Origin: Prolixibacter sp. NT017 | GTDB lineage: Bacteria > Bacteroidota > Bacteroidia > Bacteroidales > Prolixibacteraceae | Direction: 5' to 3' | Length of the DNA stretch: 64,000 nucleotides | Assembly (NCBI RefSeq): GCF_009617875.1 | Contig: NZ_BLAV01000001.1 | Location: 2,046,001 to 2,110,000, forward strand | Shown here: one piece after another, positions 17,619 through 26,872 of the stretch | Layout of the letters: every line of letters begins with the position of its first letter | Position numbering within the stretch: the stretch's first letter is position 1 | Made by a program: the position numbers and the translations under genes | Notes under the pieces: model-generated | What the model was told of the DNA's origin: nothing | The model's input: only the letters and a program-made list of their open reading frames with translations | Database searches by the model: none

Positions 17619-19730
17619 ATGATATACGAAACCCTCAGGAAATACTTTGGCTACGAAACCTTCAGGCCTTTACAGGAAGAGATTATTCAGTCGTTGATCG
17701 ATGGTCGCGATTGCCTTGCCATTATGCCCACTGGCGGTGGAAAATCGCTCTGCTTCCAGCTGCCGGCACTGGTCAAAAAAGGAACAGCCATTGTAGTCTC
17801 ACCACTCATCTCCCTGATGAAGGACCAGGTAGACGCTTTGCGCGCCAATGGTATTGGAGCAGCTTACCTGAACTCAACGATTTCGGCCACTGAATCGGTT
17901 CAAATTTTCAAGGATGTGATTTCCGGGAAAATCAAGTTACTGTATGTTTCGCCGGAAAAACTGCTTTCGCAGGATTTTTACCGCCAAATCAAAACCATCG
18001 ACATCAACCTCTTTGCTGTCGACGAAGCGCATTGTATTTCGCAGTGGGGACACGATTTTCGCCCGGAATATACGCAGCTGAGCTTTCTTTCGCGCGAATT
18101 CAAAGCGCCCATCATTGCCTTAACTGCCACCGCTGATCGCATCACTCGAAGCGACATTGTGCAGCAACTGGGCCTGCGAAACCCGGAAACATTCATTAGT
18201 TCGTTCGACCGCGAAAATCTGAGCATTTCCGTTCTTCCCGGAAGGGAGAAATTTGCCAACATCAAACGGTTCATTTCACAACGAAAGAACCAGGCCGGCA
18301 TTATCTATTGTCTGAGCCGGAAACAAACGGAGCAGCTGGCGAACAAACTCAATGGTGAGGGGTTGAATGCGGTGAGTTATCACGCCGGCATGACCGACAT
18401 AGCGCGCCAAACAGCCCAGGATGATTTTATCAACGACCGGGTACAAATTGTATGTGCTACAGTCGCTTTTGGCATGGGCATCGACAAACCGAATGTTCGC
18501 TGGGTGATTCATTACAATCTCCCGAAAAACCTCGAAAGCTATTACCAGGAAATCGGACGCGCGGGGCGCGACGGACTTCCGGCAGATACGCTGTTGTTTT
18601 ACTCCTACCGGGATGTGCTTACGCTGAAGCAGTTCATCGAAGAGAGCAAGCAAAAGGATTTGTTGACGCAGAAACTGGAACGCATGCAACAGTTCGCCGA
18701 TGCGCGAACCTGCCGGCGAAGAGTTCTGCTCAATTATTTCAACGAAGCGTATGATAAGGACTGTGGCAATTGCGATGTGTGTCAGAATCCGCCTGCTGTT
18801 TTCGACGGTACGGTCATTGCACAGAAAGCACTTTCTGCCATTGCCAGGGTAAAAGAGCAAGTCTCCTCCGGCTTGTTAATTGATATTCTTCGGGGGTCAG
18901 CCCGAAAAGAACTGATTGAAAACGGCTGGGCTGAAATCAAAACGTATGGCGCCGGCCGCGATATTTCCTACCGGGATTGGCAGGAATACCTGCTTCAAAT
19001 GCTCAACATGGGCTTGTTCGAAGTAGCTTATAACGACAGTAACAAATTGAAATTAACGCTGCTTAGCCGCGATGTTCTTTTCGACGGAAAGAAAATCAAC
19101 CTCGTTTCCCCCGAAGAAGCGGAAAACCGCTGGCAACAGCAACAGGGAAAACAACAGGTTCAAACGAAAGTGGAAGAGCTGAACAATGCATTGTTTGAAC
19201 ACTTGCGAACCGTCCGGAAAGAGTTGGCTGCCGAACGAAATGTTCCGCCCTACATCATCTTCTCCGATGTTACGCTGAAACAAATGGCAACATCCAAACC
19301 GACTACTGAATTTGCTATGCGGCAGATTTCGGGTGTTGGTGAATTCAAGTACGAGCAGTTTGGAGTCATCTTCATTCGCGCCATCATGGATTTCAACCAG
19401 TTTGGCAAAACCAATGAAAAGCAGTCGACCAACCGTTATCAAAAAACGTATGACTTCCTGCAAAAGGGATATACGCCGGAAGAAATAGCCGAACGATTAA
19501 ACCTGAATATTGTAACGGTTTGCTCCCATCTGGCCTATTTGTACGAGAGCGATTACGATATTTCGTTGCATGAGTTTCTCGACAGGAAGGAGTTGCAGCA
19601 GATTGAAGAAGCCTTGCTCACGCCTGGCTTGAAACATGAATTGAAACCGGTTTATGAGCAATTAAACGGTGAGATTCCTTACCATAAGATCCGGCTGGGA
19701 TTGAGTATCGTTAAAAAAGAGCAAGGCTAG
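17619..19730 (+). CDS. recQ: ATP-dependent DNA helicase RecQ
   Basis: 703 residues. Walker A is MPTGGGKSLCFQ, Walker B VDEAHCISQWGHDFRPEY (the RecQ DEAH box and aromatic loop), motif VI YYQEIGRAGRDG. The zinc-binding region has cysteines in ARTCRRR and CGNCDVC, followed by RQC and HRDC domains (about 525-605). The last ~80 residues (GYTPEEIAERLNLNIVTVCSHL) form a helix-turn-helix_40-type domain found in several Bacteroidota RecQs. RecQ unwinds recombination and replication intermediates. Its stop overlaps that of the convergent GH26 gene by 4 bases (CTAG). Confidence 0.95.
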   Translation: MIYETLRKYFGYETFRPLQEEIIQSLIDGRDCLAIMPTGGGKSLCFQLPALVKKGTAIVVSPLISLMKDQVDALRANGIGAAYLNSTISATESVQIFKDVISGKIKLLYVSPEKLLSQDFYRQIKTIDINLFAVDEAHCISQWGHDFRPEYTQLSFLSREFKAPIIALTATADRITRSDIVQQLGLRNPETFISSFDRENLSISVLPGREKFANIKRFISQRKNQAGIIYCLSRKQTEQLANKLNGEGLNAVSYHAGMTDIARQTAQDDFINDRVQIVCATVAFGMGIDKPNVRWVIHYNLPKNLESYYQEIGRAGRDGLPADTLLFYSYRDVLTLKQFIEESKQKDLLTQKLERMQQFADARTCRRRVLLNYFNEAYDKDCGNCDVCQNPPAVFDGTVIAQKALSAIARVKEQVSSGLLIDILRGSARKELIENGWAEIKTYGAGRDISYRDWQEYLLQMLNMGLFEVAYNDSNKLKLTLLSRDVLFDGKKINLVSPEEAENRWQQQQGKQQVQTKVEELNNALFEHLRTVRKELAAERNVPPYIIFSDVTLKQMATSKPTTEFAMRQISGVGEFKYEQFGVIFIRAIMDFNQFGKTNEKQSTNRYQKTYDFLQKGYTPEEIAERLNLNIVTVCSHLAYLYESDYDISLHEFLDRKELQQIEEALLTPGLKHELKPVYEQLNGEIPYHKIRLGLSIVKKEQG

Positions 19731-20773
19731 TTTGGTGCAGAATGTTCCCGGACAAATTCTTTCCATTCGGTCAGCGTAAGCGTGTTGGGAGCATCGTACA
19801 CCGCATCGATGTCGGCCGCTTTATTCTTTTCGGCCAGGTAACCACTCCAGCACATAAACCAGCAGTACTTCGGCTGATTAGCCAATGTATCTGGTGGCGG
19901 CAACTTCCCCACTTCGCCTAAACCAATAGGCTTTCCGTTTGCCAGCTTCAGTAAATTGTCGTAATCGGAGCGTTGAAAGTTTTCGCTGTACACATCGGTT
20001 GCCAATACATCTACCACATCGTCGCCGGGATAAAAATCGGTATACGGCTTCACGTTGTTTCTGATTTCGGTTCCGTTGAAAACCCAAATCAGGTTATTCA
20101 GATGATGTACATTGACGAAGCGGTCGAACAACATCCGATAAAGCTTTTTGTATCTCTCGGGATTGCCACACCACCAAAACCAGTCACCATTCGGTTCGTG
20201 ATACGGGCGCCATAAAACCGGGACACCAGCGTCGCGAAGTTCGGCCAGATAACCCGCAATAACATCAACCTGATGGCACCAGCGCTTGTGCAACCTGGTT
20301 CCGGGCGTTAAGAGTTTATTCCACTGTGCATCGGTCATTTTGGCCATCACATTATCATCAAAAGTTCCGGGCTCGTCATCAATCGGACGGATGGCATGCC
20401 ACATCAGGGTAATCACGAAACCTTCGTGATATTTACGAATGGCTTCTTCCATGTTTCGCTGCCGGAAATTAATGCCATCGAGTGAATTGGGAAGACTTTG
20501 GCCAAATTCCTGTCCCCACACGGCCGGATAATAACCGGTCAGCATTTTGGCTTCCTCTGTTCGTCCGGAAATAAACACCGGGTGATTGTGTTGTCCCGTC
20601 AACGTATATTTTCCACTAACATCGTATAACAGCTGCAGCAACTGTTTTGCCTCAGGCGAAGCATCGGGATTTACTGTAAATGGACCGGGCGTCCACTCAA
20701 GTGAAAACTCCTCTTCTCTTTCGCAACCGGAAATGAAGCTCATCAATACAAGGAAAAGGAATAATTTTCGCAT
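19727..20773 (-). CDS. GH26 beta-mannanase-like lipoprotein
   Basis: 348 residues. The signal ends in FISGC (C17), so the protein is lipid-anchored, possibly at the surface. The GH26 core shows VLWRPYHEPNGDWFWW with the acid/base E193 and IGLGEVG with the nucleophile E287. GQHNH and VWGQEFG segments are also typical. GH26 enzymes mainly cut beta-1,4-mannans. It stands alone, with no SusC/D or other mannan genes beside it, and converges with recQ, sharing the CTAG stop overlap. Confidence 0.88.
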   Translation of the reverse strand: MRKLFLFLVLMSFISGCEREEEFSLEWTPGPFTVNPDASPEAKQLLQLLYDVSGKYTLTGQHNHPVFISGRTEEAKMLTGYYPAVWGQEFGQSLPNSLDGINFRQRNMEEAIRKYHEGFVITLMWHAIRPIDDEPGTFDDNVMAKMTDAQWNKLLTPGTRLHKRWCHQVDVIAGYLAELRDAGVPVLWRPYHEPNGDWFWWCGNPERYKKLYRMLFDRFVNVHHLNNLIWVFNGTEIRNNVKPYTDFYPGDDVVDVLATDVYSENFQRSDYDNLLKLANGKPIGLGEVGKLPPPDTLANQPKYCWFMCWSGYLAEKNKAADIDAVYDAPNTLTLTEWKEFVREHSAPN

Positions 20774-20895
20774 ACCCGAGAAAGTTTGGCACGCATCGCT
20801 GGCAAGGAGAGTGCCGGTTTAGTTTCCGTTTAGGTGGCCATTTATCAATGACCAGTGAAAGATAGGAAATTAATACAATTCATCGAAGTGCGGGG

Positions 20896-21837
20896 TTACT
20901 GCAACAGGTTTTCGGGAAAGCTTCCGGCATAATGTAAGCCAATTCCCCGCGCTTTCAACTCTTTACTTACCCGATCGACAATCCGTTGGTTTCGTTCACT
21001 TTCCACCGCCCGGCGAATGATAATCTCGTCGATTTGCTTTGGGTAATCGGTAGCGGCCTGCATATAAATGCTTAAATCGTTTTGCGTGTTATCTCCTACG
21101 AGTATGAATTTTTTTGCCGGAAAAAGCTGAATGATCTCCTCCAGAATTTCCAGCTTATGCAAATCTTTTCGTGGCAGTTTTCTACCCGTCAACACATGAC
21201 GCATTTTCCGGAAATGTTTCAGAAAAACGGGACCGGGTGGCAAGTTATTCTGCCGCAGAAAACGGTAAATCAACGGATACAGATTCTGTTCGCTATTCGA
21301 TAGGTAAAACAGTGCTGCCCCATTTTCGTGCAAACGGTTGATCAATCGAACCACGTTATCCACGGTTTTCCGCTTTTCGACCCTGGTCAGCATTAAGGTC
21401 TTAAATTTCAAAAGCTTTTTTGAAATAAAGGAGTGAATCAACGTATCGTCAATGTCTGAAATCACCAGGGTATGTGTATCGAGATGACGAACCTGCCGGG
21501 TGAATAAATTCTCCGGAATATATACTTCGGTATTTCCCAGAATGTGGACCTCCTTCAGGCATGTTGGTGTTTTCCTGAATTTCCGTTTACCAAAGAAAAG
21601 TCCATTCCGGTCTGTTTTCATTTCAATTGTGGCCGAGTCGAATACTAACTGCACTTTGCATCCCTGACAGCGGTTAGCCAGATACAATGCAGCAATTCGG
21701 CGAAAGGTTTCCATCCGGGAATAGTCCGTAAACGAAAACTTCCGGTAATAACTATAGATAAGCTGACCGAACACAAGGGTTGTGCTACCGTTTGAAATGG
21801 CATGAAAACTAAGCAATACCGGTTTCTTCTTCCTCAT
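20896..21837 (-). CDS. APP1-type phosphatidate phosphatase-like protein
   Basis: 313 residues. TLVISDIDDTLIHSF (around residue 130) is the HAD-like DxDxT catalytic motif; FYLSNSEQNLYPLI and KKFILVGDNTQNDLSIY match the APP1 catalytic domain (DUF2183) of yeast phosphatidate phosphatase. The N-terminal ~100 residues are a beta-rich domain seen in bacterial homologues. The ATG at 21837 is preceded by a near-perfect AGGAGG, rare in this genome, and overlaps the end of the kinase gene by 29 bases, a translational-coupling arrangement. An in-frame TTG at 21855 is less likely. Confidence 0.82.
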   Translation of the reverse strand: MRKKKPVLLSFHAISNGSTTLVFGQLIYSYYRKFSFTDYSRMETFRRIAALYLANRCQGCKVQLVFDSATIEMKTDRNGLFFGKRKFRKTPTCLKEVHILGNTEVYIPENLFTRQVRHLDTHTLVISDIDDTLIHSFISKKLLKFKTLMLTRVEKRKTVDNVVRLINRLHENGAALFYLSNSEQNLYPLIYRFLRQNNLPPGPVFLKHFRKMRHVLTGRKLPRKDLHKLEILEEIIQLFPAKKFILVGDNTQNDLSIYMQAATDYPKQIDEIIIRRAVESERNQRIVDRVSKELKARGIGLHYAGSFPENLLQ

Positions 21838-22723
21838 CTTCACCTCCTGGTACAATTATCCTGACAGCTGACTCTATCGTCGATATAGTTAAGTGGTCTA
21901 CTTTCCCGATGTACTCTCCGTCAATCTGAAAATCAACTTCCCGATCGATTTCAATTTCCGCCTCTTTGCAGCTGATTACATCAGAATACATCTCTTCGTC
22001 GAGAAACAGCTCAAACTTGGTTAGTCCGAGATTGATCAGCTCCTCGAGCTGTATTTCCTGAAAATTACATATTTCGAAGCGCCCATCAGACATCGAGCCA
22101 TTCAGCGACAAATAAACACCGGTTCCAAACCTCCGGGCATTGGCAAACGCCAGCATATAGCCCTCTTTCCGGAAGGTTTCCCCGGGCGTTTTGATAGTAT
22201 ACTGCATCTGCTCGCTCTCCTGAAAAGCCCGGAAAAGATGCCTGGCATATCCGACCATCCGGCGGTCGCCCGACTGAGCATAGTTTTTCACGATGAGCGC
22301 ATTAACGCCAATATCCCCCAGGTGAATTCCCAGATATTTTTCATTAAAGCGAAGGAGATCAACCGGTCGTGAAACCTGCCCCTTTACGGCCAGTTCCAAC
22401 GCTTCAGGAAGAATTTCAGGAATCGTCAACTCGGTCGCCAATCCGTTAGCCGACCCCAACGGCAAAATACCTATCGGAATGTCAGTGTTTATCAGGTTTC
22501 TGGCGACCAGCAAAACCGTCCCATCACCACCACAGGCAACAACTCTGTCAGGACGGTACCAGTCTATTTCGGCTTGCAACGTTTCATCATCATTCTCGCC
22601 GGTTGTGTACCGAAACTTGAAGTCAAATTTCTCCTTCACCGAAAGCCAGTGAATGCGGAGGATTGTTTCATCCTTATCAATTCCTCCGGAAACAGGATTC
22701 ATGACAAACAGAATTTTTTCCAT
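21809..22723 (-). CDS. Diacylglycerol kinase-family lipid kinase
   Basis: 304 residues with the DAGK catalytic signature: ILFVMNPVSGG at the N-terminus, VVACGGDGTVLLVARNL (GGDGT ATP loop) and IGILPLGSANGLA. The C-terminal beta-sandwich ends in an acidic tail (PGGEDEEEETG). YegS/BmrU/DgkB relatives phosphorylate diacylglycerol or similar lipids. The following overlapping gene encodes an APP1-like phosphatase, which would run the reverse reaction. Confidence 0.88.
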   Translation of the reverse strand: MEKILFVMNPVSGGIDKDETILRIHWLSVKEKFDFKFRYTTGENDDETLQAEIDWYRPDRVVACGGDGTVLLVARNLINTDIPIGILPLGSANGLATELTIPEILPEALELAVKGQVSRPVDLLRFNEKYLGIHLGDIGVNALIVKNYAQSGDRRMVGYARHLFRAFQESEQMQYTIKTPGETFRKEGYMLAFANARRFGTGVYLSLNGSMSDGRFEICNFQEIQLEELINLGLTKFELFLDEEMYSDVISCKEAEIEIDREVDFQIDGEYIGKVDHLTISTIESAVRIIVPGGEDEEEETGIA

Positions 22724-23023
22724 TCAGCCAGGTTCAATGATTTCTAACAGCAGATTATAAATGGAAAATAACGATTGTTTACCGGAAGAACAAATATTTT
22801 CCTCCCGGCACAGACAGACGTCAGCCCGACTTTATCATTTGTGTCCATACCTAACAAAAATCCATTAATATACCTACAAGACAATGGAGTACTCCTTAAG
22901 GAAACAAAGAGGTACCATATCGGGAGGGATACATCCGGGGAAGGTATACATAAAACGTGTCCAAACTTCCAGGCAACTCGCTGCCAGTTTTTTTGGGAGG
23001 AAAAATGTTCTCTAAATGAAAAA
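22724..23023. other. Intergenic stretch without clear features
   Basis: Between the lipid kinase start and the end of a 52-residue gene on the minus strand. Short frames exist on the plus strand but have no signal, motif or start context. I see no terminator or repeat here. Confidence 0.4.
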
Positions 23024-23182
23024 TTATTCTCTGTAATGAATGTTTTCGATATCGGTCGTTCCTTTACTGGATATCACATCCTTGATGTCATTCCATTCCC
23101 ACGCAATCACCAACAGGAATACAATCAGCACTCCTGCCAGAAAAAATAATAATTCGCGTGGTGTTACTCGTTTAATCTTCAT
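23024..23182 (-). CDS. Small single-span membrane protein, 52 residues
   Basis: An ATG at 23182 opens a 52-codon frame: a basic start (MKIKRVTPREL), a hydrophobic segment of about 20 residues (LFFLAGVLIVFLLVIAWEW) and a charged tail (NDIKDVISSKGTTDIENIH). The N-in topology would follow the positive-inside rule. I do not recognise the family. The composition is convincing for a real small membrane protein; it stands alone between the SUMF1-like gene and the lipid kinase. Confidence 0.6.
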   Translation of the reverse strand: MKIKRVTPRELLFFLAGVLIVFLLVIAWEWNDIKDVISSKGTTDIENIHYRE

Positions 23183-23298
23183 GGTCGATTGTTTTTCGGA
23201 TCTGAGTCTAATACTATTTATACAACAATAATTTAAATTATAAAGTAACTTTAAACCATCGGACGAGCAATTGTTTAAACATTACCTCTAACAAACAC

Positions 23299-23336
23299 AA
23301 AAAGGACAGCTCGCCTGATTATCAGGTAGCTCTCCC
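23299..23336 (-). terminator. Rho-independent terminator after the SUMF1-like gene
   Basis: On the minus strand a long imperfect stem built on GGA..AGCT..CCTGAT pairs with ATCAGG..AGCT..TCC and is followed by TTTTT. It is about 130 bases after the SUMF1-like stop. Confidence 0.7.
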
Positions 23337-23466
23337 TTTTCACACCATGGGCAAGATAGGAATATAGCCGGAGCTGCACAAGGATTTTAATAAGTTATAT
23401 ACCTCTAAAGACATGTTTCTATCAAATAAGACGTATAGATAATTTGCTCTTCTATTCTGCTAACTC

Positions 23467-24399
23467 TCAATCGTCACTCAGTGCGCACCGGAACCCCATA
23501 TTGAATAACGAAGTTTCAATCGAGTTCATCGACCGTGCCGAAACGGTATAGCTGTAGGCACCATTGACATCGAAAAAGAATGAACCACCCCGAATGACGC
23601 GCACATTCTGATTGGGCTGAACGGTATACCCACCGCCTGGATAAGCTTCATAAACATCGGCACACCAGTTCCATACATTACCGCCCATATCAGTCAGGCC
23701 GCAAGCAGTTTCACCATAATAACCTACCGGTGAAGTATAAACGAAACCATCAGCTCCCTGTCGATCTGTTATTTGGTTTCCCTGCCACACATTGGCCTGA
23801 TATTTACCATCGACAATCAATTTGTCACCCCAGCTGTACGTCGATTTATTTTCTCCGCCACAGCGTGCTGCATATTCCCATTCCGCTTCTGACGGCAATC
23901 GCTTTCCGGCCCATTCGGCATAAGCCAAAGCATCGTTCCAACTAACCTGTGTCACCGGATGATTGTCGGGAGCCTTCGGGCCATCGGGTCCAAAAGGATA
24001 TTCCCAGATAGCTCCCCGAACCAGTTCCCACTGACCTTTCTGAAAATTAAATACACCCGCATTTCCAAAATTCTGAGCATCGGTAATGTAACCGGTGCTT
24101 TTTATAAACCGCCTGAATTCAGCAACCGTTACCGGCGTTCTATCCATATAAAAGGATTTGACCGTTACCTGATGAACGGACTTTTCATTCGACAAGCCTT
24201 TTCCCGAGCCCATCATAAACGTTCCGCCAAGAAAGTGAACCATACCTGATCTATTAGTTTTGGGCTGGTGTACTAGCTGCTTTAATTCTTTTTTGAATGT
24301 TGGAGATTTGCTTTCGGTAATGGTCGTATTCTTCCGTTGATAACATCCCGAAACAGACATCGAAATAATAAATGAGAGTACAAACAATCGGTTCGACAT
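23467..24399 (-). CDS. SUMF1/EgtB/PvdO-family lipoprotein
   Basis: 310 residues, signal ending SVSGC (C19). The formylglycine-generating-enzyme-like domain spans residues about 50-308: GGTFMMGSG, HPVTQVSWNDALAYAEWAG, RLPSEAEWEYAARCG, DMGGNVWNWC and RVIRGGSFFF. In true FGEs the segment after RGGSF carries the two copper-binding catalytic cysteines; here it reads FFDVNGAYSYT with no cysteine. So sulfatase activation is unlikely, and a binding, gliding-related (GldJ/GldK-like) or other role is more likely. No sulfatase gene is nearby. Confidence 0.85.
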   Translation of the reverse strand: MSNRLFVLSFIISMSVSGCYQRKNTTITESKSPTFKKELKQLVHQPKTNRSGMVHFLGGTFMMGSGKGLSNEKSVHQVTVKSFYMDRTPVTVAEFRRFIKSTGYITDAQNFGNAGVFNFQKGQWELVRGAIWEYPFGPDGPKAPDNHPVTQVSWNDALAYAEWAGKRLPSEAEWEYAARCGGENKSTYSWGDKLIVDGKYQANVWQGNQITDRQGADGFVYTSPVGYYGETACGLTDMGGNVWNWCADVYEAYPGGGYTVQPNQNVRVIRGGSFFFDVNGAYSYTVSARSMNSIETSLFNMGFRCALSDD

Positions 24400-24565
24400 A
24401 AGCTTAGTTTAGAGGTTGATTGATTCTTTCGTTGAAACAGTTCGCCATATCAAACAACTACCGCAATATGATGACGATTCCGTTTCAATCGTTAAAATAC
24501 ACATTCGTCGGATACAATATCTGCCGAATTTAGTATCTTTTCAAAATAATTGAACAACACCTGTT

Positions 24566-25000
24566 ATGCCGAATAAGCCTTTCCTTTTACTCCTTGCCTT
24601 TACTGTGTTCTTCATTTTTCGCCCCAGCACAACTGTGGCTTCCAATCCTTTAAAACCTTACTTGTGGAAAAATGTGGTCGTGCTCTATCAGTTAAAAGCC
24701 GATCCGGTAAAAGAAGAATCGGCTTTCCAGCAAACCATCGACAAAAATTTTCAGCGGTTCAAGCAGGACAAACTGGTATTCATTGACTTAACAGGAAAAA
24801 ATACGGGGAAATTACATGCACAACTAACTCCTGAAGCACTCGAAACCATCAGAAAACGTTTTAAGACAGAGGCAAACCAGTCGATGTATATCATTGTCGG
24901 AATGGACGGCTGGGAGAAATTTCGTCAGACCGGACGCTTCAATCCAAGTGAATTTATTGACATAATAATGCAATATTCTTCTTCCAACTCCGAAAAGTAA
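24566..25000 (+). CDS. DUF4174-containing exported protein
   Basis: 144 residues with a signal peptide (FLLLLAFTVFFIF ... TTVAS). The mature part begins LKPYLWKNVVVLYQLKAD and contains VFIDLTGKN and MYIIVGMDGWEKFRQTG, which match DUF4174, a thioredoxin-like fold lacking the CxxC. No cysteine is present in the mature domain, so redox activity is unlikely. The next gene on the same strand is a second small exported protein. Function unknown. Confidence 0.75.
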   Translation: MPNKPFLLLLAFTVFFIFRPSTTVASNPLKPYLWKNVVVLYQLKADPVKEESAFQQTIDKNFQRFKQDKLVFIDLTGKNTGKLHAQLTPEALETIRKRFKTEANQSMYIIVGMDGWEKFRQTGRFNPSEFIDIIMQYSSSNSEK

Positions 25001-25056
25001 TTAACAATCACCTCGTCGCTATCACTTGATTTCCTTGCAATTGAACAATATATTTC

Positions 25057-25077
25057 TAACAATTGCCGAAATTGTTA
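25057..25077. promoter_or_regulatory. Perfect 8-bp inverted repeat, possible operator
   Basis: TAACAATT-GCCGA-AATTGTTA between the DUF4174 gene and the 219-residue gene. No T-run follows, so it is more like a protein-binding site than a terminator. Confidence 0.3.
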
Positions 25078-25202
25078 ATAACTGTTAAATGATTTTCTGG
25101 CATTGTGCCTCCTTTTTGCCGTAACTTTTTTCAAACCTAAGGAAACTAAGTGGCTATACTCATTCAAGCCAATCATTCTAACGGGCATCTTTTAAAACCC
25201 CA

Positions 25203-25862
25203 ATGATGAAAAAAAGAGCCATAACCGGGATGATGGTCTTTATATTTCTTTTTGCTTACCCCGGGAAAGCCGGTGTTGTGGATGATTATTCTTCCCCCCA
25301 AAATTCCCCTGAAAAGCTGATCGAAATCGAGACATCCCTTAAAAACAGCCCTGCCACCCAACGACTGGTTAAGCACTGGCTGATTGGAGATACCGAAGGT
25401 TACATTACAGCCTGGTATTACCATGATAAACTATTCCTGATCGAGGAGTCCAGTTCCGAAGAGGGAGGTATGATGAAACAGTCGTATTTCATCGACGGTC
25501 AGCAACTGCTGATGGCTTCGTTTCTGCGGATGGAATACGGATACGGTTCACAGCCGGATGAGGTACGATTCCTCGATACACGCCGCTGTTATAACGATGG
25601 CGCCCTGCAAACGATGTTCCGCCGTTCAGACTTTCTCAGGCACATGGCCAATGATTGGAATACGGCCATCAACGAAGAAACCAATACTCCCTTCGAAAAA
25701 GTCGATTTCCGTCAGGGAGCTTACTATGCCACCGATTTGAGACAATTGGAATATCTGCGTTTGAGATGGGAGAAACATGGCGTGCTGTTGCTGATGGAAC
25801 ATGCATCCAATATGCAGGACCAACCACTGGAAGCTACTGCTCCCTTGCTGGCGCAAAAGTGA
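25203..25862 (+). CDS. Exported protein of unknown function
   Basis: 219 residues. A signal peptide (ITGMMVFIFLFAYPGKAG) precedes a mature part rich in charged and aromatic residues, with ITAWYYHDKLFLIEES and MKQSYFIDGQQLLMAS suggesting a beta-rich, lipocalin- or MORN-like sheet. I do not recognise a family. Two adjacent ATGs (25203 and 25206) can serve as start. It converges with the ABC ATPase gene, 5 bases apart. Probably periplasmic. Confidence 0.65.
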   Translation: MMKKRAITGMMVFIFLFAYPGKAGVVDDYSSPQNSPEKLIEIETSLKNSPATQRLVKHWLIGDTEGYITAWYYHDKLFLIEESSSEEGGMMKQSYFIDGQQLLMASFLRMEYGYGSQPDEVRFLDTRRCYNDGALQTMFRRSDFLRHMANDWNTAINEETNTPFEKVDFRQGAYYATDLRQLEYLRLRWEKHGVLLLMEHASNMQDQPLEATAPLLAQK

Positions 25863-25867
25863 ACCAA

Positions 25868-26872
25868 TTACAGTTCACGTAAATACCGGCATAGATGATA
25901 AACCGAGTAGAATGTTTTTTCACCGTCTGTTGTTCGAACCTGCCAGCAAGGCGGTTCTGACCGGACGGTGATTTCTATTTCGGTATCCGCATCATTGTTC
26001 ACTTCCAGCCCGTTTCTTTCCAGCGCCTTCTGTGTCCACAACAACTCGGTCCCCGTTCCTCTCAATCGGGCTGTCAGTTTTGGATGCCGTTTGATACGAA
26101 AATCGCCTTTTTCCATGTCGAAAACCAGATCCGATTTTTGGAACAGCAATGGAAATTGTCCGTTTAAAATCAAGTCTTCCGGTGCTCCTTGAACCACATC
26201 ATCCTGCAGCATCAGCCAAATCATATCAACCTCACTGACAGCGATGTTCAAATCGTGGGTTGAGAAAATAATGGTCGTATTTTTCTCCCGTGCCAGGTGG
26301 TGAAGGATGCTGACAACTTCATATTTGTTTGGTACATCCAGGAATGCGGTTGGCTCGTCGAGCACGATGATATCGGTATCCTGAGCCAGGGTACGGGCAA
26401 TCATGGCCCGTTGCCTTTCGCCGTCGGAAATTTGATTGATGGGCCGAGACTGATATCCATTCAGTCCAACCATTCGAATGGACTCGTTAACTATTTGACG
26501 ATCCTCTTCGGTTAGCTTTCCAAACCAGTTCGTATGAGGAAACCGTCCTAAAGCTACCATTTCAAACACGGAAAGATTGGCAACCCGAATGATTTCGGTG
26601 GAAACAAAACTCAGCATCGTAGCCAGTTCTTTTTCCCGGTAGGAAGCGATGGATTTTCCGGAAACGGAAATATCGCCGGATATAGGCGGCTGGAAACCGG
26701 CTAATGTTCTAAGTAACGTACTCTTGCCAATGCCGTTACCTCCAATGAGTGCCACCAGCTCTCCCCTTTCAGCGCCAAGCGAGATGTGGCTCTTGACAAC
26801 ACGCTCTTTGCCACGCGAATCGCGGTAACCAACCGATACCCGGTTCAGTTTTATGGTCTTGCTGTCACTCAT
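25868..26872 (-). CDS. ABC importer ATPase, FecE/BtuD type
   Basis: 334 residues. Walker A GGNGIGKST is at 44-52, the signature loop is ISDGERQR (in place of LSGGQ), Walker B is IIVLDEPT, and the H-loop is STHDL. The last ~90 residues extend past the usual ATPase end with an extra alpha/beta region (ETLLW...VRSEPPCWQVRT) of unknown role, seen in other Bacteroidota members. Its ATG overlaps the permease stop (TAATG). It powers import of an iron complex, haem or corrinoid together with the two genes upstream. Confidence 0.92.
   Translation of the reverse strand: MSDSKTIKLNRVSVGYRDSRGKERVVKSHISLGAERGELVALIGGNGIGKSTLLRTLAGFQPPISGDISVSGKSIASYREKELATMLSFVSTEIIRVANLSVFEMVALGRFPHTNWFGKLTEEDRQIVNESIRMVGLNGYQSRPINQISDGERQRAMIARTLAQDTDIIVLDEPTAFLDVPNKYEVVSILHHLAREKNTTIIFSTHDLNIAVSEVDMIWLMLQDDVVQGAPEDLILNGQFPLLFQKSDLVFDMEKGDFRIKRHPKLTARLRGTGTELLWTQKALERNGLEVNNDADTEIEITVRSEPPCWQVRTTDGEKTFYSVYHLCRYLREL

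Noticed and set aside
22775..23149. 124-codon plus-strand frame
   Set aside because: No signal, motif or promoter, and it overlaps the better supported 52-residue membrane protein on the other strand.
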